Source: Verrucomicrobiota bacterium (GTDB taxonomy: Bacteria > Verrucomicrobiota > Verrucomicrobiia > Opitutales > Opitutaceae). Taken from it: a stretch of 36,532 nt of DNA. This document shows, piece by piece, positions 16,471 through 24,397 of this stretch (position 1 is the stretch's first letter; each line of letters starts with the position of its first letter). The translations under genes were made by a program, and so were the position numbers. The DNA is taken from positions 1-36,532 of the forward strand of contig JAEWNN010000202.1 of assembly GCA_023457035.1 (NCBI GenBank), written 5' to 3'. Below the pieces are notes generated by a model that saw only the letters and a program-made list of their open reading frames with translations, was not told the DNA's origin and searched no databases.

Positions 16471-16498
16471 ACAACTGATCCACCGGATCATCAACCGA

Positions 16499-16545
16499 CG
16501 CCGAAGCCCGGGACATCCAACGTCCCGGGCTTCGGCGTTTTGTTT
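16499..16545 (+). terminator. Strong intrinsic terminator
   Basis: A perfect 16-bp stem (16499-16514 with 16522-16537) and a 7-base loop ATCCAAC are followed by TTTTGTTT. It closes the gene at 16006-16470 and ends only a few bases before the next start at 16550, so transcription of the next gene must begin at or read through this hairpin. Confidence 0.9.
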
Positions 16546-16549
16546 CCCT

Positions 16550-17140
16550 ATGAAACCAAATACATATCACCAAGTCCCGTCGGCATCTCCTGCTCCCGCG
16601 CTCCATTTCCTTGGGTTCACCCAGGATGGAAAGCGCGTGTTTGATCGCTTCCAATCTCATCACTCCCTGCCCGCGGATCTCCTCCGGGAATCCTTGGGAC
16701 GAGTCACTCCCGGCGGTCGCCACTTCGTCGAAGCACTCGTGCGCTTTGATCGTGTCGTCGGGTCGACCCGATGTGTCACCACTGGTCCCAATGATCGGGT
16801 CATCTATGCCCGACGAAAGAACCGGAACGGCATGAGCCGGATCGTCCTCGGTCGGAATCCCGAACCGTGCTCGACGGTCTTTCTCGTGCTCAAGCAAAAC
16901 ATGGATGATCCTGAGTCCTACACCATGATCACGGGCTTCGTTGGTGATCGCCCCGCTCCCGAGCCGTGGGATCGCAATGCGACCCCGGCATCGCTGCCAT
17001 TCTGGCGGAGCCACGCACTGATCGTGACTCCGGACGAGATCATTCAAGATGCCGAGATCGAGGAGGCATCGCTCGGCTCCGGCCGAACGTGGCCTTGTCT
17101 TCTAGCCGCAGGCCGTAACTTCGAAAGGTTCGACCGATGA
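16550..17140 (+). CDS. Unknown protein coupled to the DUF5131 gene
   Basis: A 196-residue protein of unknown family. It has a central core with His58 in GGRHFVEALVRFD, a basic loop (YARRKNRNGMSR, about 86-97), a hydrophobic strand (TVFLVLKQ), and SYTMITGFVG (123-132) followed by EPWD. This order of a His, basic residues and a late Thr/Tyr strand is faintly reminiscent of BECR-type (RelE/colicin-like) RNases, but I would not rely on it. Its stop overlaps the ATG of the DUF5131 gene (17137), so the two proteins probably act together. The start, ATG at 16550, lies 12 nt after a terminator stem, which is unusually tight and suggests a leader hairpin or read-through control. Confidence 0.6.
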   Translation: MKPNTYHQVPSASPAPALHFLGFTQDGKRVFDRFQSHHSLPADLLRESLGRVTPGGRHFVEALVRFDRVVGSTRCVTTGPNDRVIYARRKNRNGMSRIVLGRNPEPCSTVFLVLKQNMDDPESYTMITGFVGDRPAPEPWDRNATPASLPFWRSHALIVTPDEIIQDAEIEEASLGSGRTWPCLLAAGRNFERFDR

Positions 17141-17874
17141 AGAATTCCACCATCGCTTGGACCGACCACACGTTCAACCCGTGGGTCGGCTGTGAGAAGG
17201 TCTCGGCCGGCTGCGTCCACTGCTACGCCGAGACGATGATGTCCACCCGGTTCCAGCGAGTCCGCTGGGGCCGGGATGGCACCCGGGAGCGTACCTCGGC
17301 GGCCAACTGGAGGCAGCCGCTCAAGTGGAACAAGGAGGCGCAGGAACAGGGCCTTCGTCCTCGCGTCTTCTGTGCGTCACTGGCCGACGTATTCGAGGAC
17401 TGGTACGATCTTGGCCCCTGGCGCGATGATCTCCATCGCATGATTGAGCAGACGCCTCACCTGGTTTGGCTGCTGCTCACCAAGCGTCCGGAGGTTGCCG
17501 CCCGGTACTACCGGAGCCGTGCCGTGCCGACGAACGTCTGGCTTGGGACGACCGTCGAGAATCGGGCCGCCATCAAGCGGATCCCGACTCTGGCAGCCAT
17601 TCCCGCAGCGGTGCATTTCGTCAGCTGTGAACCGCTGCTGGAGGATCTCGGAGCCCTGCCTTTGCAGGGTATCGAGTGGCTGATCGCCGGCGGCGAGAGC
17701 GGCCGTGATCATCGGCCTGTCGAGGCAGCCTGGCTGCGCAGTCTGCGCGACCAGTGCCGGTCCGCCGGCCTCCCCTTCTTTTTCAAGCAATGGGGAGGCA
17801 TTTATCCGAAGAAGAACGGCAACCTGCTGGACGACGAGGTTATCGAACAGGTGCCTGCAATGGATCGGCGGTAG
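17137..17874 (+). CDS. DUF5131 (phage Gp37/Gp68-like) radical-SAM-type protein
   Basis: A 245-residue protein of the family first seen as mycobacteriophage Gp37/Gp68. The N terminus reads IAWTDHTFNPWVGC, then GCVHCYAE, giving Cys19, Cys26 and Cys29, a CX6CX2C arrangement thought to hold an Fe-S cluster in a radical-SAM-like fold. VFCASLADVFEDW, WLLLTKRPE, NVWLGTTVEN, FVSCEPLLEDLG and WLIAGGESG are the remaining conserved blocks, and FFFKQWGG is the usual C-terminal landmark. The chemistry and substrate are not established. The family is common in phages and mobile elements. The gene overlaps the preceding unknown gene by 4 nt and ends before a strong terminator. Confidence 0.9.
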   Translation: MKNSTIAWTDHTFNPWVGCEKVSAGCVHCYAETMMSTRFQRVRWGRDGTRERTSAANWRQPLKWNKEAQEQGLRPRVFCASLADVFEDWYDLGPWRDDLHRMIEQTPHLVWLLLTKRPEVAARYYRSRAVPTNVWLGTTVENRAAIKRIPTLAAIPAAVHFVSCEPLLEDLGALPLQGIEWLIAGGESGRDHRPVEAAWLRSLRDQCRSAGLPFFFKQWGGIYPKKNGNLLDDEVIEQVPAMDRR

Positions 17875-17895
17875 TTGAGGTCCGCCAAACCAACG

Positions 17896-17930
17896 GGGAG
17901 GTCGGGATTATCCCGACCTCCCTTTCATTT
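17896..17930 (+). terminator. Intrinsic terminator after the DUF5131 gene
   Basis: A perfect 12-bp stem (GGGAGGTCGGGA, 17896-17907, with 17911-17922) and a TTA loop are followed by TTTCATTT. It closes the 16550-17874 pair and lies before the convergent DUF1444-like gene. Confidence 0.88.
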
Positions 17931-17995
17931 CGCCCCGAGCTCTGGATCTGCCAGAAACCGCAGCGAGTTGCCGGACCGTGAGCCTTCGACGGGTT

Positions 17996-19213
17996 TCATG
18001 TTCCCGTTGCGGTTGTTTCACCCAATCCCATCTCCCTCATTTGGCCTGCACTTGGGAACGTCGAGACGAAGTACCTCGTGGGGAACATCCGGGTGTCGAG
18101 CATCTGCGCAGCCATCACCGCTTTGGCCGTTCCCCATGGTACTATCCCGAGGACCCTCTTGCCCTCGGGCCGGTCCAGATCGACGAGCGTGACGAAATCG
18201 GCTTCGGGGACCAGTGCGGAGACATCCTTGGTCCAGACGGTTGAGGAAAAGTACGTGCCGTCATCGCGCTGGTTGAGAGTGAACTTCGCCACGTGGTAGT
18301 CCTTGCCGACTTTCTCGTAGTAGCTCTCCAAGAGCTGCTGCTGGTCTTGGTAGTACATCAAAGCCGCCAACCCGTGGGCACGTTGTACCGCCTGGAAGAT
18401 CGGCGAGTCGGCGCTAACGACGTAGTCCTCGATCTGCCCGTCGTGGAGGCGCAGGGGGGCCGGGTTGTGGGGCCGTGGCTCGCTTCGGACGATCTCTTCC
18501 GCACGGGCGAGCATCCTGCGGACTGACTCGGGCTTCGCCGAATCGGCTACCAGCAGGGTGAGGCGGTTGGGTAGGACGACAATCGGATCACCCTCGATCG
18601 GCAGATCATCGAAGAGCCCGGGCACCAGGATGCGGGATGAATCGTAGTCGTCCTTCCATGTTCCTGTGTAGACCCCGCCCTTCTCTGCAAAGGCCGGCGT
18701 GGTGCCCTGGCGAAGCCGTTCCAGACCGATGGCGAAGGCTTCATCAAAGGTCAGATTCCACCGTTTCAGCTGGTCGTTGGAGACCAGTGCCATGTGGCCG
18801 GGGTGGTCGATGATCAGTGTGCGCACGAACCACCGGCTGAGCGGCTCCCGAGCGGGCCCCGTCATCGCGGTCGGCTGGTCGGAGTTCACGAAGAAACCTG
18901 CCGAAGTGAGCATGGCCTCTTCGCGCACACCGGCGACGATCTGGTCGCGCACCTCTTCGAGCGGCACTCCCTCTGGAGACTCCGTGGCGACCATCGCGGC
19001 CAAATAGTTGTTCAGGATCGCGGGACGCAGCGCCCGGCTGGCGTGGCAGTAGGTGCTGTAGACGCCCGCCAGGCTCATCTTGGTGTTGCCACGGGTCAGC
19101 GACTGCTCGTTTGGGTCGTAGGCGTAGTTGGTGGGTTTCCCGGCCTTGGCGAGCTCATTGAAAAGGAGCTTAACGAAGCCGTCGAGCGAGGGCGGGCCGA
19201 AGGGGTTCCACAT
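17996..19213 (-). CDS. DUF1444-like protein (tentative)
   Basis: A 405-residue soluble protein. Segments such as GVYSTYCHASRALRPAIL, LTFDEAFAIGLERLRQG, DDYDSSRILVPGLF and GDPIVVLPNRLTLLVADS resemble the layout of DUF1444/YtpQ-type proteins, whose function is unknown. The assignment is tentative because the overall length is greater than usual. The start is the ATG at 19213; the open frame continues upstream to 19897 but there lies antisense to the lipoprotein gene. It follows the EEP lipoprotein gene by 77 nt on the same strand, suggesting a two-gene unit. It converges with the DUF5131 gene. Confidence 0.6.
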   Translation of the reverse strand: MWNPFGPPSLDGFVKLLFNELAKAGKPTNYAYDPNEQSLTRGNTKMSLAGVYSTYCHASRALRPAILNNYLAAMVATESPEGVPLEEVRDQIVAGVREEAMLTSAGFFVNSDQPTAMTGPAREPLSRWFVRTLIIDHPGHMALVSNDQLKRWNLTFDEAFAIGLERLRQGTTPAFAEKGGVYTGTWKDDYDSSRILVPGLFDDLPIEGDPIVVLPNRLTLLVADSAKPESVRRMLARAEEIVRSEPRPHNPAPLRLHDGQIEDYVVSADSPIFQAVQRAHGLAALMYYQDQQQLLESYYEKVGKDYHVAKFTLNQRDDGTYFSSTVWTKDVSALVPEADFVTLVDLDRPEGKRVLGIVPWGTAKAVMAAQMLDTRMFPTRYFVSTFPSAGQMREMGLGETTATGT

Positions 19214-19290
19214 GCTGGATGAACGGTAGTGCCCGGGAGTCGGCGACGCCAAGAATGAACCGGTCCCGCCCGTAGCCTCGCCAGCCGCGG

Positions 19291-20343
19291 CTAATCGTCG
19301 TCCCGGTCCGGAACCTTGATCCGGAAGACCACCGGATTGTGATCGGAGTAATAGTACCGGAAGACGTTGGGCTGGTACGGATCTCCGGGGTAGGGGGCCG
19401 ACGAAGTCCATCGACTGCGCATCTCCTCGATCAAGTTGACGACGCGGAAACCAAAGCCGCGGTCGATCTCGGTGGTGTAGGTCGGGCTGAAGAAGACCTG
19501 GTCGTAGGGCTTGGGGCTTTTCGGGCTCACGTTGGTGCCGACGCAGTCGGCGTTGAGTGAGACCATCCCGGCCGGGATGACGGCACGAAGCTCGGCTTGT
19601 CCTTGGATATTGGTGTCTCCGAGGACGATGAAGTCCTTCTCGGCTTGCCGAGCAGATTCGGCGGTGATCCAAGAACCGAGTGCCTTGAGCTCGTGTGCCC
19701 GGCGGGTGCGCGCCTTGTCGGGATTGAGATGGACGGACAGCAGCACGAAATCGAATCGCCTGTCGGTGGTGCGAAGCGGCAGGGCATAGGGCACGCGGTC
19801 GTAGTCGGGGTTTTTTGCCAGCGGCATCGAAACAAATCCCTGCGGGAGTCCGGCGGCGGGTTCGATTCTCTCGGGCCGGAAGAAGGTCACCCACCACTCG
19901 GTTCGCGAGGTCGAGGTTCCGAGCGGGCCGTTGGGTCCTGTATCGCTGGCAGCGAGATGGAAAGCGAAACCGCGTCGCCCCATCTCCCCGAAGAAGTCCG
20001 CAGTCCGCTGGCGTGTCCCGGAATCGCTTTCGTTGGTCGCCGGTGCCGCTATCAGCTCCTGGATCACGACGATGTCGTACGGAGCGAGAAGGTCAGCCAA
20101 TGCGGTGTTGTCCCGTTTGGCCGACTGCCCGAGCCACTGGATGTTGAAGGAACAGACGGTGAGGTAGTTCGCATCGCGGTCCGAGCGGGTAGTGGAAGCT
20201 GGTGGCGTGCTTTGGGGTGGTGCGACACCAGCCGTGGCGGCCGCCGCGCTTTGTGACGACGGCGCGGACGTCGAGGTGCAACCGGTGAGCACGAGGGCGG
20301 TTGCCAGTCCGACCGCTAGGAAACAGCGCAAGGGTACTTTCAT
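19291..20343 (-). CDS. EEP-family (endonuclease/exonuclease/phosphatase) lipoprotein
   Basis: A 350-residue phosphoesterase likely anchored in the outer or inner membrane as a lipoprotein. A signal sequence ends in LTGC with the lipidated Cys22, followed by a Ser/Thr/Ala/Pro-rich tether (about 23-55). The catalytic EEP motifs are in order: FNIQWLG (Asn), IQELIA (Glu), SVHLNPD (His), LGDTNIQ (Asp and Asn), and YSDHNPVVF (Asp-His near the C terminus). The family hydrolyses phosphodiesters in DNA, RNA, phosphoinositides or nucleotides; the substrate cannot be told here. A 213-bp gap separates it from the divergent metallophosphoesterase gene. The DUF1444-like gene follows it. Confidence 0.85.
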   Translation of the reverse strand: MKVPLRCFLAVGLATALVLTGCTSTSAPSSQSAAAATAGVAPPQSTPPASTTRSDRDANYLTVCSFNIQWLGQSAKRDNTALADLLAPYDIVVIQELIAAPATNESDSGTRQRTADFFGEMGRRGFAFHLAASDTGPNGPLGTSTSRTEWWVTFFRPERIEPAAGLPQGFVSMPLAKNPDYDRVPYALPLRTTDRRFDFVLLSVHLNPDKARTRRAHELKALGSWITAESARQAEKDFIVLGDTNIQGQAELRAVIPAGMVSLNADCVGTNVSPKSPKPYDQVFFSPTYTTEIDRGFGFRVVNLIEEMRSRWTSSAPYPGDPYQPNVFRYYYSDHNPVVFRIKVPDRDDD

Positions 20344-20556
20344 GGCGCATCAATCTACCTGTCACCGGAAGGCGTCCGGAACGCTGTGGGTATTCGGATC
20401 GATAGACCCTGATGTGCGGTGTATCAACGGGCAAACACGGCAGGGGCGATCTGCACTGATTGGTCTCGGACATGCAACCAGCCCCGTGTAGGAGGTGTGC
20501 CTGGTCCAGTTCCGCCTTGCCGGCGGCGGACTGGGGCAGCAAACGCGTGGGCCATC

Positions 20557-21120
20557 ATGAGCGTCTGGTTCACCGCCGACACACATTTCGGCCATTCGCG
20601 CATCATCGAGCACTGCAAGCGCCCGTTCGCCTCGGTGGGCGAGATGGACGCGAAGCTCATTTCGAACTGGAACGCTCGCGTTCACCCAAACGACATCGTG
20701 TGGCATCTCGGGGACTTCATGCTGTTCGGGGGAGTCGAAGCTGTGCGCAAGTACCGTGAACGCCTGCACGGGGAGATCCATCTCGTGCGCGGGAATCACG
20801 ACAAGCGGAACCAAGATTTCAGCTCGGTCTTTGCCAGTGTTGGCGACATGGCCGAGATCAGTGTCGGGATCGCCGGCGTGAGCCACCACGTCGTCCTGTG
20901 CCACTATGCCATGAGGGTCTGGCACAAGAGCCACCGGGGCGCGTGGCATCTCTTTGGCCACAGTCATGGCAATCTGGCCGATGATCCTAATGCGCTCAGT
21001 TTGGATGTCGGTGTTGATTGTTGGGATTTCGCCCCGGTCTCACCGCAGCAGGTCGCCGCTCGGATGGCCTCCAAGACCTGGAAGCCGGTCGATCATCACG
21101 GACGTGATGATGAGTCGTGA
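20557..21120 (+). CDS. Calcineurin-type metallophosphoesterase
   Basis: A 187-residue cytoplasmic metallophosphoesterase. All canonical metal-binding motifs are present: Asp8 and His10 in TADTHFGH, Asp53 in LGDF, Asn80 and His81 in GNHD, His116 in CHYAM, and His135 and His137 in FGHSH. The short length and the HFGHSRIIEHC and CHYAMRVW segments match the small YfcE/phage-type group that acts on phosphodiesters or nucleotides. The ATG at 20557 is preferred over 20419, since conservation begins at residue 3. The last codons contain a 9-bp inverted repeat (21092-21111). It lies between two EEP-family genes. Confidence 0.88.
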   Translation: MSVWFTADTHFGHSRIIEHCKRPFASVGEMDAKLISNWNARVHPNDIVWHLGDFMLFGGVEAVRKYRERLHGEIHLVRGNHDKRNQDFSSVFASVGDMAEISVGIAGVSHHVVLCHYAMRVWHKSHRGAWHLFGHSHGNLADDPNALSLDVGVDCWDFAPVSPQQVAARMASKTWKPVDHHGRDDES

Positions 21121-21228
21121 TGCGGGGCGTGAGACGTGGGCCGTAATCCTTCCGGGCGGGGCCCCGCTCAGTCGTTCCAGCGGTTTACGTTTCCCTCCGC
21201 GTCTCTGTTGCGCAGGCTCCTTTGTCCG

Positions 21229-22044
21229 ATGAGAGCCCTTTCCGTTCTTCGTGCAGGCCTCTTCAGCCTGCTCGTGGTGGTCGCTGCCCAAGCTGCCGAT
21301 CTGCGGGTGGCGACCCTCAATTGCATGCTCCTCTTCGATCCGGCGGTGCAGCACTCCGGCAAGCTCGACGAGGAGAACGCCCTCACCGCCGAGGCGTACC
21401 AGCGGAAGATCGAGAACCTGGTTTCGCTCACGACTGGCTACGAGGTGATCGGACTCCAAGAGATCGGAGGACGGACGGAAATCGAAGCCTTGGCCAAGGC
21501 TGGCGGTTACGAGTGGGCCTTCGCGAAAGGCAAGGATACCTACACCGGGCAGGAGGTCGGCGCACTCTACAAACTCCCGGGCTGGAAGATCACCGGCATC
21601 GGCAGGGTGGGTGCCCTAGACAAAGTCCTCTCCAAGCACCTCGCTTTCACCGCCAGCAAGGGCAGCGAGACCATCCATTTCCTAGTCATCCATCTGATCC
21701 GGCCAATCGGCAAACAGGCTGAGAAACACCAGCGACAACTGACGGCCATCACCGAGTGGGCGCTGGAACTCCAGCGGCTGCACCCCAAGGATGCCATCGT
21801 GATCCTCGGCGACACCAACAGCGACCAGACGCCGTTGCTCGCGGTGGGAACGGAAGCCGGAGCCCTTAACCGGTGGGCGGCAACCCACCTCACAGGCAAA
21901 GCATTCGACCGGCTGGTCGCCATCAACGGCATCTGGTCCGCAGCCGAGGTGAAACGGCCTCCGTACGGCAAGAAGCCCAACGACCTGAACAAGCGGCTCT
22001 GGACCGATCACTTCCTCCTAGGGGCGACGCTGTCGACTCAGTGA
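21229..22044 (+). CDS. Secreted EEP-family phosphoesterase
   Basis: A 271-residue exported protein of the endonuclease/exonuclease/phosphatase superfamily. A Sec signal peptide (MRALSVLRAG, then LFSLLVVVAAQA) probably ends at Ala22. EEP motifs follow: VATLNCMLLF (Asn), GLQEIGG (Glu), VIHLIRP (His), LGDTNSDQT (Asp and Asn) and TDHFLLGA (Asp-His at the end). It lacks a lipobox, so it should be free in the periplasm or outside the cell. It begins 108 nt after the metallophosphoesterase stop, on the same strand. It is the second EEP protein within 3 kb, but its motif surroundings differ from those of the lipoprotein, so it is not a recent duplicate. Confidence 0.83.
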   Translation: MRALSVLRAGLFSLLVVVAAQAADLRVATLNCMLLFDPAVQHSGKLDEENALTAEAYQRKIENLVSLTTGYEVIGLQEIGGRTEIEALAKAGGYEWAFAKGKDTYTGQEVGALYKLPGWKITGIGRVGALDKVLSKHLAFTASKGSETIHFLVIHLIRPIGKQAEKHQRQLTAITEWALELQRLHPKDAIVILGDTNSDQTPLLAVGTEAGALNRWAATHLTGKAFDRLVAINGIWSAAEVKRPPYGKKPNDLNKRLWTDHFLLGATLSTQ

Positions 22045-22673
22045 GATTGGTACGGCCTTACCATTATTCTGGTAAAAACAGGTAGATACGAGAGAGGACA
22101 GGAGTGACATTCTGAGTACCCGAATTGGCGTCCTTGATCCGCTCCATCATGCTGCGACATTTCAAACCAGCCGTTGCGCGGAATGGGTGGGCAAGGACGC
22201 CCTTCAGCTTTTCCGGCATAGCCGGTACTCTCGGCCATGAGCTGTGGGGGCCGTGGTCGAGAGTCTCCTTGGGCTGTTCATCTGCGTTCAGCTCAACATC
22301 GGCACCCTGTTGGCTTTCCGACGGGCGCCGATGGTTTGTTGCCTTGGGTCGACTCGTTCGACGCATAGCCCGCGACCGCACGTCGGTTCCCGCCGGGTGA
22401 CCTGTGGGTAACCTTAAGGGTGCGTGGCCCCGAGCATCCAGAACGTGCGGATCGGGGCGACCAAAGCCAACCGACGGATGGAGTGCTACTTGGACTGGCG
22501 AAGCATCCGCTCAACCTCTGCGACCAATTGTGCAGCAGGCACCCCGAGAGCTCGGCTGATCATCAGGACGGTTTGTAGATTGGGGATGCGTTGGTGCAGT
22601 TAACACTCGGCCTACCTCCGCCTCCGGCAGGTCAGACTGCCCTTGTCCGACCCTCCGTTCTACAATCCCGGCC
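22045..22673. other. Gene-poor region with a regulator remnant
   Basis: No intact gene is supported in these 629 bases; short open frames on both strands lack family features. The only recognisable piece is the XRE-type remnant at 22486-22599. The mixed sequence between two unrelated genes suggests past insertion or deletion. Confidence 0.5.
22486..22599 (-). pseudogene. Remnant of an XRE-family (Cro/C1-type HTH) regulator, 3' end only
   Basis: Thirty-seven codons ending in TAG read as the second half of a Cro/C1-type helix-turn-helix followed by a short tail: RIPNLQTVLMISRALGV, then PAAQLVAEVERMLRQ. The pattern of hydrophobic residues and the ALGV-P-QL segment are typical of XRE proteins. 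An in-frame TAA (22600-22602) sits where the first helices should continue, and the sequence upstream does not read as a regulator. The gene is therefore truncated, probably at a recombination joint near 22600. Confidence 0.6.
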
Positions 22674-23186
22674 ATGCTCGAAAAACTGATCTCCGGAGGA
22701 CAGACGGGCGCCGACCGGGCGGCCCTCGATACGGCCATCCACTTCGCCTTCCCACACGGCGGCTGGTGCCCCAAGGGACGCATCGCCTTGGACGGGGTGC
22801 TCGGATTGCAGTACCAGCTCCATGAAACGCCCAACGCGGATTACTCGCAGCGGACTCGGTGGAACATCCGCGACTCCGATGCCACCGTGGTGTTCACGAT
22901 GAAGGCGAAGCCAGGGACGGGCTCGAAGCTGACCATCAAGCTGGCGGAGAAGCTGGGAAAACCCTGCATCCACATCGTGCTGATGGAGCGGACTGACTAT
23001 CAGGATCCGGTGCTGATTTTGCAGCGGTTTGTGACCGAGCACCAGGTGAAGGTACTCAACGTCGCCGGCTCCCGGGCGAGCGAGAACGAAGCTGGAATCT
23101 ACGAAGCGGTAACTGCGGTCCTCCGGCGGGCATTCTTCTTTTCGGCGGATCAGCCGGGGTTGCTCGCCGGAGCAGGGGAGGGATGA
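22674..23186 (+). CDS. cpYpsA-type SLOG protein ('putative molybdenum carrier')
   Basis: A 170-residue Rossmann-like protein of the circularly permuted YpsA group of the SLOG superfamily (annotated in Pfam as putative molybdenum carrier). The N-terminal KLISGGQTGADRAALD is the diagnostic nucleotide- or sugar-phosphate-binding loop; HGGWCPKGR, TRWNIRDSDATVVFT and the GSKLTIKLAEKLGKP region complete the family pattern. SLOG proteins bind nucleotide-derived ligands, and some occur in conflict systems. The residues after about 155 look like a non-conserved tail. There is no Shine-Dalgarno site. It stands alone between the regulator remnant and the unknown gene pair. Confidence 0.87.
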   Translation: MLEKLISGGQTGADRAALDTAIHFAFPHGGWCPKGRIALDGVLGLQYQLHETPNADYSQRTRWNIRDSDATVVFTMKAKPGTGSKLTIKLAEKLGKPCIHIVLMERTDYQDPVLILQRFVTEHQVKVLNVAGSRASENEAGIYEAVTAVLRRAFFFSADQPGLLAGAGEG

Positions 23187-23474
23187 TTGGTTACTCTCGC
23201 TGCGTTCCGAATGGCGGTACGCGGATTCGCGCATGGTACAGCGCTCCGGACGTACCCTGCCGGATGCCCCGAGAGCGGTGTCGGGAGCTGGCTCACACGT
23301 AACCATGGGATGGACCTAACGCAGCCGCGAATGCGTGTTCCCTTTGGTGACGTAGAATTCGTGGCCCTGTTTGGAAACAGTCGGACATTGGCTTGTAAAG
23401 AAACATCAGAGACAAGATGTAGGTAGCAATCGAAGCCGAGCTATTTCGGCGGATGAAAACCAGGAGGCACGCCG

Positions 23475-24170
23475 ATGATCTATGTAGGTACTGATTTGCA
23501 ACCGCAGCTCCTTCGGGAGCCGGAATACGGAATGGGGTTCCAAGCAGGGACCTTCACTCTCAACACCGGCTCCCGCGAAAGAGGATTCATCGTCAACGGG
23601 ACTGTCCTTGTCACAGACGAGGAATTTCGTCAGATGGATCGGCGATTCTCTCAATACAATCTGCTTGTAGCGGAGGCTCTGAGGTCTCCGCTACGTGTGG
23701 TGCGCGCCGCGATTGAGCGCCGAGCTGCCGGGTCGCTTCACGGGGTACGTCACATCATCGTCGCAAACAGCGCGAGGGGCTATCGGACTTTTAGCGAGTC
23801 CTTCAGTGGGCCGGCAAAGGATGCGTCGGTTTCGCTAACTGAAGCCAATGAGATATTTAAGCGTTTTAGTGCTTTCGCCGACGATAAGCGTGTGACGAGA
23901 GGCAAGGGGCTTTTGCCGGGCACTTTTGCTACGACGGCCGAGGATGCAGCGAAAGTCCGCACAGGAATGGAGGCAGTCGCTCGGTATTCACTTCCCAGCA
24001 GTGACCCGGCGAACAAGGTCTTTTCGATCACCCCTCCGGAGCGCACCAACGTTCAGCGAGGAATTGTGGAGCCGGCGAATAGCCAACCCGGAGGTGGCGT
24101 TGAAGTGATTTTCGTTGATGGTAGCCCAGACGGAACCGTGACCGGTCCAGAAGTTATCCCCGAAAGATGA
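23475..24170 (+). CDS. Unknown protein A of a coupled pair (QLLR-PE-GMG motif)
   Basis: A 231-residue protein that I do not recognise. Residues about 8-43 contain LQPQLLREPEYGMGFQ, then TFTL and IVNGTVL, which match the N terminus of the next gene's product. The middle of the protein (about 55-150) is basic and helical (RVVRAAIERRAAG, EANEIFKRFSAF), and the C-terminal 80 residues are Pro/Gly/Val rich and look extended. The ATG at 23475 is supported by AGGAGG at 23462-23467 with 7-nt spacing, a much stronger site than at most genes in the window. Base composition is also less GC-rich than that of the neighbours. Its stop overlaps the next ATG. Confidence 0.68.
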   Translation: MIYVGTDLQPQLLREPEYGMGFQAGTFTLNTGSRERGFIVNGTVLVTDEEFRQMDRRFSQYNLLVAEALRSPLRVVRAAIERRAAGSLHGVRHIIVANSARGYRTFSESFSGPAKDASVSLTEANEIFKRFSAFADDKRVTRGKGLLPGTFATTAEDAAKVRTGMEAVARYSLPSSDPANKVFSITPPERTNVQRGIVEPANSQPGGGVEVIFVDGSPDGTVTGPEVIPER

Positions 24171-24382
24171 AGCACAAATATGACCTGCCTTCCGAGATCC
24201 AGGAGCAACTTCTCCGACTTCCCGAGACGGGGATGGGCTATCAGGTGGTTGAATTTACCCTTCGGGGCGGGCGAATTGTCAGCCCGGTAACCGTCCTCAA
24301 CGGATCGATCGCCGAAAGTGCAGAACTGTTCGTCCCGGCAGAAATTGAAACTGTTCGGCCGGTGAAACAACCAAGCAGGTGA
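24167..24382 (+). CDS. Unknown protein B of a coupled pair (QLLR-PE-GMG motif)
   Basis: A 71-residue protein of unknown function. It reads IQEQLLRLPETGMGYQ, then EFTL and VTVLNGS, aligning closely with the first 45 residues of the preceding protein. The rest is a short acidic tail with FVPAEIETVRPV. It looks like a small all-beta domain on its own. Its ATG overlaps the upstream stop codon (ATGA), so the two are translated together. The integrase ends 15 nt downstream on the other strand. A toxin-antitoxin or toxin-immunity relation is possible but unproven. Confidence 0.65.
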   Translation: MKHKYDLPSEIQEQLLRLPETGMGYQVVEFTLRGGRIVSPVTVLNGSIAESAELFVPAEIETVRPVKQPSR

Positions 24383-24397
24383 GGAGCATCTAGCAGG

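Noticed and set aside
15919..16494. Minus-strand frame opposite the 16006 gene
   Set aside because: It crosses the terminator region and has no features; the plus-strand gene lies correctly between terminators.
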